Source of the DNA: Bisporella sp. PMI_857
Lineage: Eukaryota > Ascomycota > Leotiomycetes > Helotiales > Helotiaceae
Assembly: GCA_021307315.1 (NCBI GenBank)
Contig: JAJSPD010000043.1
Span: forward strand, 124,001-188,000
Direction of reading: 5' to 3'
DNA: 64,000 bases
Positions 56,898 through 64,000 of the stretch are shown here, piece by piece (position 1 is the stretch's first letter; each line of letters starts with the position of its first letter). Made by a program: the position numbers and the translations under genes. The notes under the pieces are model-generated. The model saw only the letters and a program-made list of their open reading frames with translations. It was not told the origin of the DNA and searched no databases.

Positions 56898-59162
56898 TCA
56901 ACGCCTATCATAACCGACAGGTGGAGGAGGAAGAGAACCAGCAGAATATGGATTCGCGTCTTGATACCGCGGGCCATAGTCATAACGAGAACTCGCCGAG
57001 GAATGTGGGCTATTTGAAGGGTCGTAGTTGTCCCTGCGTCTGCGCTCTCCATCGCTATATCTTGCAGAAGGGGAATTGGATGCCGACTGGCGCTCCAATC
57101 GTCTTTGGTGCCGCCTCTCCTTCTCCTCGCGAAGTTCAGCAACCTTTCCCCGTAGCTCGTTCGCCTCCTTGATCTCTGAGATCGCTCCCTTGATACCAAG
57201 AGCAGCAATGCCAACTGACGCTGCGTCTTGTAAGGTTGCCTTCGCCTTGAGCTTTCGTGCCTCCTCCGGACTCATCTCTCCCTCCGCTACCGCTTTGTGG
57301 CGCGCCTCTCGCTTCTCCATGCTCTGATAAATATTGTGCGCCGCATGAATCGTCGCAACAGTAGCCAAGCCAGCTGTAATAAGTTGCTTACCTTTCGCCT
57401 TTTTAACCTTCTTCTCATCATCCGTTGATGATCCCAAATCCGATGAACTATCCGATTGCTTGCCTTCTGCAATTCGTCGATTCCTTCTTCCATCTTTACT
57501 TCGTGCATCCCCATAGCTAGAACGCGAGTCTGCATATCTTGGATCTCCATAAACATCACCTCGTCCTTTGCTGTGGCGCGGTCGATCGTCCTCGTCTGAA
57601 GAGTAGCCGCGCGGACTTCTTCGACGTCGGGTATGAACGACGGTCTCTTCAATCTCTCTAGTATCTCCGCGTCGTCGATCGTCATCTGCCGCTGCCGAAC
57701 CAATGCCGAATGAGGCGAGCGCAGTTCTGGCCCTGTCCGAGACACTCTTGCTTCTCTTGTGCTTGTCACGTCTAGGAGATGGACTGCGACTGTCATATGA
57801 ATCTGGGCTTCCTCTACGGCCGTGAGGATCTTTGGATTGGGAGCGGTCATAAATTTTCTTTCCCGCTAATGCACCAATTCCTGCAGTCGCTAACGCGGCA
57901 AGTCCGGCTCCGCTACCAAGTCCTCCGCCGTCTCCTCCTCGAGACTTTGATCGGGCTCGGGCTCTTGATCGAGAACGGGATCTACGGTCATCCTCCGCAA
58001 CGTTACTTCTCGAACCATTGATCAACCGATTGCCGGCTAGACCTCCAACTACAGCTTCGAGGATGTGGCGTTTGCTCTTGTGCTCAGGGTCCCGGTCTGC
58101 TGCGGCATCGATACCTCCAGCTCCAATTGCTGCTGTAAGAATGCGCTTGCCTTTCGCACCTCCCCAGCCTCCAGGCTCCTTTCTGACACGGAATGCCTCA
58201 GTGGCGCCCGCTAAAAGAGCAGCCTTGGCGGCTTGTTGGAATTTAGCAGGACCTTCTGGCGATCGATCCCGACCTCCATGATGGGATCTACTTCTTCCTG
58301 ACTTGTGGCTATCTGGGCTACGATCACGGCTCTTGTCTCCTCCACCCACGGCCTTTGCAGCAGCACCAAGTCCGGCGAGTCCCATGGCACCTTCTATAAT
58401 GGACTTGCGTCTGCTCTTCTTTGGCCCTTCCTCCTCTTCATAGTATTCCGCTACCTCACCATCTCGACCTCTGTGCGCAATATATGTTTGTTTCTTCTCT
58501 TTGCCCTCTTTCTTCTCTTGAATCTTAGAATAGACTTCAGTTGCTTCGTAGCCAGCGAATGCACCCGCAGCTCCAACGGCAGCCGTGGTGAGTGCATTGC
58601 GAGAAACTGGCCGTCCATCCGCTTTTTTGCGATCCCATAATTCCTTGCCCCCGACAGCCAATGCTGCTCCTCCCACCGCTGCAATGATTTTCTGGTTTCG
58701 CGACAGAGATCGGTGACGGGATGGTACTTCAGTTTCTAAGTAAGTAGAGCTTTTGCGACTGTGATGGTCATCGAAGTCGTTATATGATCGCCTTGAGTCG
58801 CCACCATAATATGCATATTCAGAGCGTTCGGCTGATCGAGCACGAGCTGGCGGGCCGTACCGATCTCGTCGAGATAAACTTCGGTCATCATAGGCACCGG
58901 GTGGCGGAAAATCCCGTCGGACCTCTTCAATGGAAAGGTCGCTATCCTCGCGTGCCGGTCGGCGGATGATTTCTGTCCTGGTAGATGCGTAGGGAGGTTG
59001 AGGTGCTTCGATAGGTGGGGCAGACTTTGGGCCTGATCTCACGTAGGTTTCTTGTGTCTCGATATATCGTGGTTCTCTGTCATCGCGATCATCTCTTCGA
59101 TCATGGTGATGATGGTGAGATCTGTGTCGACGTGGTCCATCGTCGTAATCGTATGTTGACAT
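56898..59162 (-). CDS. DUF3824-type protein with RS-rich and glycine-zipper-like segments
   Basis: A single long open frame, 754 residues. The N-terminus is His/Arg/Asp-rich (RRHRSHHHHHDRRDDRDDR). Ala/Gly-rich hydrophobic stretches alternate with Arg/Ser/Asp-rich ones. The former include KIIAAVGGAALAVGGKELWD, TTAAVGAAGAFAGYEATEVY, EGAMGLAGLGAAAKAVGGGD, LEAVVGGLAGNRLINGSRSN, GAGLAALATAGIGALAGKKI and LQDAASVGIAALGIKGAISE, each with small-residue spacing like a glycine zipper. The C-terminus has a predicted coiled coil (NELRGKVAELREEKERRHQR) and ends with SLPPPPVGYDRR. This is the layout of fungal DUF3824 proteins, some parts of which I recall in Woronin-body tethers (leashin), but that relation is not shown here. 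The repeated Ala/Gly helices could insert in or bind membranes. Function unknown. Confidence 0.8.
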   Translation of the reverse strand: MSTYDYDDGPRRHRSHHHHHDRRDDRDDREPRYIETQETYVRSGPKSAPPIEAPQPPYASTRTEIIRRPAREDSDLSIEEVRRDFPPPGAYDDRSLSRRDRYGPPARARSAERSEYAYYGGDSRRSYNDFDDHHSRKSSTYLETEVPSRHRSLSRNQKIIAAVGGAALAVGGKELWDRKKADGRPVSRNALTTAAVGAAGAFAGYEATEVYSKIQEKKEGKEKKQTYIAHRGRDGEVAEYYEEEEGPKKSRRKSIIEGAMGLAGLGAAAKAVGGGDKSRDRSPDSHKSGRSRSHHGGRDRSPEGPAKFQQAAKAALLAGATEAFRVRKEPGGWGGAKGKRILTAAIGAGGIDAAADRDPEHKSKRHILEAVVGGLAGNRLINGSRSNVAEDDRRSRSRSRARARSKSRGGDGGGLGSGAGLAALATAGIGALAGKKIYDRSQSKDPHGRRGSPDSYDSRSPSPRRDKHKRSKSVSDRARTALASFGIGSAAADDDRRRGDTREIEETVVHTRRRRSPRGYSSDEDDRPRHSKGRGDVYGDPRYADSRSSYGDARSKDGRRNRRIAEGKQSDSSSDLGSSTDDEKKVKKAKGKQLITAGLATVATIHAAHNIYQSMEKREARHKAVAEGEMSPEEARKLKAKATLQDAASVGIAALGIKGAISEIKEANELRGKVAELREEKERRHQRRLERQSASNSPSARYSDGERRRRDNYDPSNSPHSSASSRYDYGPRYQDANPYSAGSLPPPPVGYDRR

Positions 59163-62093
59163 TGTTGGCAGTCGAGTGGAGGGGGAGGGAGGGGTTTCTC
59201 TTCTACTATAGCGGGGTGTGTCGCAGACTCGCCGAATAATCTAGGTACTGATCAAGCTGTGGAAATTATAAATTGTCGCTTTATTTCTATGATCGTAAGC
59301 TGTAGGTCGTCAATGTAGGCAGTCGTCCGTCGTTTCTCGTTACGGTCGAACGCAGAAAGAAGAATCAAGATCAAAAGTTGGCTGCGAAAATGAAGACGAG
59401 GGTATTTGAAGTTGGATGGGGCTGATGATGACGGAAGAGGGATGAAGTTGAGGAAGCGAAGCGGTTTTACGGTGAGAGTGGCTGGGGATCGATCATTCAC
59501 GGGAGTAGGAAGGAACCACTAACGGCATTACCGCGCGCATCACACTCTCTAGGATTTCGTTGATTTAATGCCTCTTGACCCAGTATATACTCACTTATAT
59601 GGTTGTGATTGGTGTTTGGCGTAGTGGAGTGATAAATCTGCAATAGCAGGCCTGCTTGATACCCAATGAAGGGGACGGCTTTCGGTCAGAACACTGGGCA
59701 AGCTGAAGTCCTGAATCGTTTGGGGGGGAAGGCTCATCAGAATCAGTGTGCATGGCATGGTTTAGTATCACCAGAGAAGTGGAATAACTATGAGAGGTTT
59801 GACAAGCCAGAAGTGTCACCTGTGACTCTAATGGCCCTCCTACTCAGGATCTTGGTAGTCCTTGAGGATGGGATGGCTCCTCTTATGACATGTTCCAAAA
59901 TAGCCAGGGCTTACTCTTCTTACAGTACGCACTTTGATATCCTTCTACAAAGTCAATTATTACCTTACGACATCGAAATCCATGGCTTTGGGCTCTGAGA
60001 GAAAAATACTCAACCTGATACAGCCCAATCTGACATCGGCTGGTGCCTGATGCCCACAACCAAGGGAGTTCAAGAAGCGGCAACTAGCAAAATGCTTGTA
60101 TCTCGATCCGTCCAAATCCGAGCTGTGGCAGCACCCTTAAAGTGAGAGAACAGCCACATTCACAACTCGTGGACAAGGTCTTCTGCTGACTGCGCCTCGA
60201 AAAGCTGCAAGCTCAGCCAACATCGCCTTTCCACCGCAAGACCCCGAATCAGTATTAACAAATACAGCACACATCTCATTTGCTAATTCTTACTATGCAG
60301 CCCCAGAGGCAGCCTTACGGGATTACAAAAATTATACACACCTTGATCAAACCTTGAACGGCTTTTGTTCAACTGGGTTGACGTGCCTGTGATGTCATTT
60401 GGTGGCCAATTAACAAGATCACGTGACACCCAGCATATATGGACGAAGCCCAAGGAGCAGGATTCTTTGGATGGAGTGTTAGGACGACTCCTTATGCTGA
60501 AATACTGATATAACTCATGTCAAGCCAGGAATACTACCTTGCATCTGCTCCCTATAACTTCAAAGTATATCAAAATAGTGAGTGTGAACGAGCCACACCT
60601 TAGAGCGCCTTGACAGGCAAAATAGGTCTCTTGGATAGTCTATTCTACCCATTTTGTATCAAAACTTGCTTTCCAAGATTCAACCACTAGCTCGCCCCTA
60701 TTAACAGCAAACTCTCAGACTAGAGACCCACCGACATCATGCTATAGGACCAAATATCAAGTATTGGATGTGGCCCGGCTGTACCTTGAATTCGTCCTTG
60801 TGTAATATTCACCTATAAACATCATGATGTTCACAAATTTGACCATTGGAATGAGCCTATATGCCAGTACCCATGATTGAATCGTCACGGTTTTGCTCGG
60901 TTCACGTCATATTCGTCGTCATATCAATCAAATTGTTGTCCTTAGCTCACTTCCACCTTCTGCTGGTCATACTTGCGCTGGGCTGTCCTTGGTCTTACAG
61001 TTGGTATATTCGAGCATAACTATCTTTTGCAGAGGGGAAATGCTAAGTAAATGAGGCGAGGATACGGTGTTAAATGGTGATTACCGAGTATATTCCTCAG
61101 GAGTTTTTTGAGCTCAACACTCGTCAAAGGCTGGGTAGTGCCATCGCCACGACTACGGTTTTTGGGAGCCGTTAGTATTGATTAATGCAGCATTTCAAAT
61201 AGGACTGGCCCTAGCATGACTCTCTGCTCTAAATCTGGATGATTATGCGACTTAGATCGCTTCACTACCTCAGCAGTGAAACGTTTAATATATGTAAGAA
61301 ACACTTGTAACCGCCACCACATTAACACAATTTTTCTTGGAATTGTTACGAGTCGACCGTTCTCATCTTGATCAATTAGAACCCAATATGTAGAACTAGA
61401 ACTTGATATGAAACACAAAGTTTGCAATGCAATGCCAATTGTCGAAACTTATCCTCACGATACGTACTAAAACTAATCATTATAAGGCTGTAGAAGTTAT
61501 CGCCATAGCCAGTGATGCAGCCTTGTAGCAACACGTAGTGAAACTTTGTTTGCTTACCGCAATCTAATGGCTATTGTATCCTGTGTCATATGCAAACAGG
61601 GTAAAATTTAAAGAAGCATAGCTAGTGCTATTGAAATCTCATCGGAAAGATATCATATGGAAGGAATCTAGCCCTAGGCCACTTCAGGCAAAAGTGGGCG
61701 CTAAGGGAACATCCATCACCAAATCGACATTCGTCAGCTTCAACTTACTTCACCATTTTCTAACATAAAGGACTACGCCTCGACCTCACAATGGTCGTGG
61801 TGGCCACGTCTACGTGTATGCGAAACGCGACTCGCCGGCTTGTTGAGTGTCCTGGTGGTCTGGTGCTGCATATTCACCGTGGCTCAGCGGTATTGGAAAG
61901 GCCCGTGTCTTGGCTGGCGGCTGAGATGCGATCTTCCAAAATATTTCAATAGTTGTTTAGTCACAGTTGCCATCCCATTCTTATCTGCATTTGCCTCAGT
62001 TCCGTTATCGAGATCTGAGTATCAATGCAGATGTTCTGCCATATTCTTGAGGCCCTTCCTACTTCAATAGGTTGCTAACATAGCAGCCTCGCG
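59163..62093. other. 2.9-kb spacer without genes
   Basis: AT-rich divergent region between the DUF3824 gene and the modin-like gene. Short frames (59666-59998; 61840-62070) are not supported. An E-box (GATCACGTGACAC) lies at about 60418-60430. The region directly upstream of 62094 includes a short ATG frame (61791-61952) that might be an upstream ORF. Confidence 0.45.
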
Positions 62094-63945
62094 ATGAGCG
62101 GCTTCGACGAGCTCAGTCAAAATGTATTCGGACTGGTAGCTCTCATAATATCACTAGTAGCTCTCGTTACGACAATCCTGCAGATCTTACAGCAGTATTT
62201 TTCGACGGCAGATGGGCACCGGAGATGTGCGGAATCAGTAATGGGTCAGTGGGCGAAGGGAACACATAGGAGGCTGCGATTACGAGAGTTTCGAGTTGAG
62301 GTTATATTCGAAACGCCTGTGCTGTTCATGGCTCCTCCGACGAATAAACGGGGCCCAATTCCTGGGAGAGAAATACATTATCTCACTGGGACGGCTGAAT
62401 CCTATATCAAAACAAAAGTTCTTCCGCCGCATGATCAAACGAAGCAAGATGAGCAGACATATGCGCGGGTACACACTGCAGATGATGAAAAGGCATCTTG
62501 GGTAAATCTCCTCTCTGCTCTTCAGCGCGAGGAGTTCGAATCGAGAGCCTGGGATGAAAAGATCCGTCTGGCCACGCCAAAAACCTTCCTGGTGAAGGCT
62601 CCTATTTATGGCCTCGCGGTTGCCCTGCAAAGCAAGACACGTTCTTGGGATTTCATACCTGGATCTATCACCAAGCCGTATGCAACTTCTACAATGTGCC
62701 ATATGGTGGAGATCATGTCGATGCTCGGCATGCACTGGAAGGTTTTTGATCAGGTTATCTGGAATCTGCGAGCTGAAGGCAATGGGTTCATCTTAACTTC
62801 TACTATAGTCCATGGGCTTGGGGTTATGGCTGTGTTTGCTACAACAGGAAAATCTACGTTTCAAGATAACAGAATAATTCCGGATGAGCGTATTAAGGAA
62901 TTAGCTTTTGGAACTGTTCCAAACATCTTTAATGATGAGCAGTACCTGGAGCGTGAGAAAGATGCCCAAAGTTTAGAATTGATATTTGGAACAAATGAGG
63001 AAGTCGAGGAGACACTCGAAGGTCTAGGCTGTTCGGCAGATACTCTGAAGAAGTTTTCGCGAGATCACAAGCATATATTTTCTGGTAAGGTGTTGAAATT
63101 CGACTTTCATATATATATCGATTCTAATAAGTGCCATAGTTTCTTTTGAGATCATTGGTATGCTTGGCCAGGTGATCCGGCTTCGAGGTAGCAGTTTCCG
63201 AATGGTCCCAAACCCAACCAGGTAAGTAACAATCGAGATCAATGGTCAAAGTATTTCTTGAATGGCGTTCTGGGCTTAGACCGGGTATTCGTGTTTGAAA
63301 TTTGACTCTTATTATTGGGCAATTGTCGACTGACTTGACATCCATAACAGTGACTACTGGCGTAAGAAGATTGGCCGCAAAGCGTCCTGGAAAATTACAG
63401 TCCTTATGGAGATTTTTCATGAGCACGTGCAAACCCTCATTCTTAATAAGGCTTACCACTTGTCCCATGAAATATGCCAGATCTCGGACCTCTGGCGCGA
63501 AATCGCCAAGTTAGACTGCACAGATGAAGCAAATATCTCAATTGAATGCCGCGAAGCCATCCACGATGCCGCAGACCACTGCACAGCCTACCTTCTCTCC
63601 CTGCCACAATCGGATGTCCTATCCGTTCTCGTCAGCCATATCACGAACGTCGTAGCCGTTCTCGATAATCCAAATAGTCCGTTAAATACGATTGCGCTTA
63701 TCAACGCCAATAAAGAAGACACACTCTTCTCGTACTACTTCGACAAAATCAGACCCGCAGTAGTAGATGGCATAGACAAGGAGAATGCTGAAAATAGTAA
63801 AGTAAAAGAGAAGAGGGAAACGATTTGGGTGGTACTTGTGTTTAGGATGTTATGCTGGCTGCTGCTGCATGATTTCCATCAGGCCGATGTTAAGGTTGTG
63901 CCGAGTGATTTGAGAGGCAGTCGAATGCCGGTTTTTATAGGTTGA
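62094..63945 (+). CDS. Modin-like fungal membrane protein, function unknown
   Basis: Three exons, 62094-63084, 63140-63221 and 63351-63945, phases consistent, 555 residues. The N-terminus is a signal-anchor: LVALIISLVALVTTILQILQ (about residues 13-35). Then comes GHRRCAESVMGQWAKGTHRR, LREFRVEVIFETPVLFMAPP and a basic/polar body with MSMLGMHWKVFDQVIWNLRA and VEIMS-like helices. Exon 3 has KITVLMEIFHEHVQTLILNK and ends with SRMPVFIG. The layout (short hydrophobic N-terminus, WxxGTxRRxRxREFRxEVxFE) fits a family of Pezizomycotina proteins sometimes named modin; I recall the name, but its role is not established. No catalytic motif is seen. Likely an ER or plasma membrane protein facing the cytosol. 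The gene is complete within the window. Confidence 0.75.
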
Positions 63946-64000
63946 TATTTGGGGCAAGCAAAATTTGAGCAAGGCTAGAGAAAGAATGGATTTGCGTGGT

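Noticed and set aside
56921..57327. Plus-strand open frames over the DUF3824 gene
   Set aside because: They lie opposite a 754-codon minus-strand frame with clear family character and are produced by its skewed codon use.
62280..62735. 151-codon minus-strand frame
   Set aside because: It is antisense to the first exon of the modin-like gene, which has a clear signal-anchor and consistent introns.

Overview
The window is nuclear DNA of a filamentous ascomycete (Pezizomycotina; class not proven, Leotiomycetes would fit). The evidence is many short introns of 45-130 bp with GTAAGT-type donors, CTAAC/CTAAT branch sites and YAG acceptors; typical Pezizomycotina families (copper-fist and Zn2Cys6 regulators, a NACHT/STAND protein, F-box-like, DUF3824, DUF1989, bicupin oxalate enzyme); AT-rich spacers of 0.3-5.4 kb; and no operons. 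Exon coordinates below were derived by hand from splice signals and reading phase. No tRNA, rRNA or CRISPR was seen.

Layout. 1-9.8 kb: 3' end of VPS35, an M28/transferrin-receptor-like membrane protein, a multi-pass membrane protein, a Ser/Thr-rich secreted protein and an F-box-like protein. 9.8-15.2 kb: a gene desert containing a decayed coding repeat on the minus strand. 15.2-23.4 kb: EFM7 methyltransferase, copper-fist regulator, DOPA-dioxygenase-like protein and a NACHT-type STAND protein. 25.8-38.4 kb: Zn2Cys6 regulator, bicupin oxalate decarboxylase/oxidase, casein kinase 2 beta, JmjC protein, flavin monooxygenase and DUF1989 protein. 40.2-46.6 kb: Golgi-type GT31-like transferase, RING-CH membrane E3 ligase, secreted beta-helix glycosidase. 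48-50.3 kb: two neighbouring pseudogenes, the second a BTB-domain gene. 51.4-63.9 kb: COX19 in four small exons, NPR3, a large DUF3824 protein and a modin-like membrane protein.

Most genes are independent housekeeping units: retromer sorting (VPS35), TORC1 nutrient control (NPR3), CK2 signalling, eEF1A methylation (EFM7), cytochrome oxidase assembly (COX19). The accessory content is the oxalate bicupin, the flavin monooxygenase next to a DUF1989 protein, the STAND protein, the beta-helix enzyme and the relics. I found no convincing new multi-gene system. The points most worth a second look are the in-phase decayed repeat gene at 12.0-13.5 kb, loss of the catalytic glutamate in the M28 protein, the changed active-site lid in the oxalate bicupin, and the pseudogene pair at 48-50 kb.
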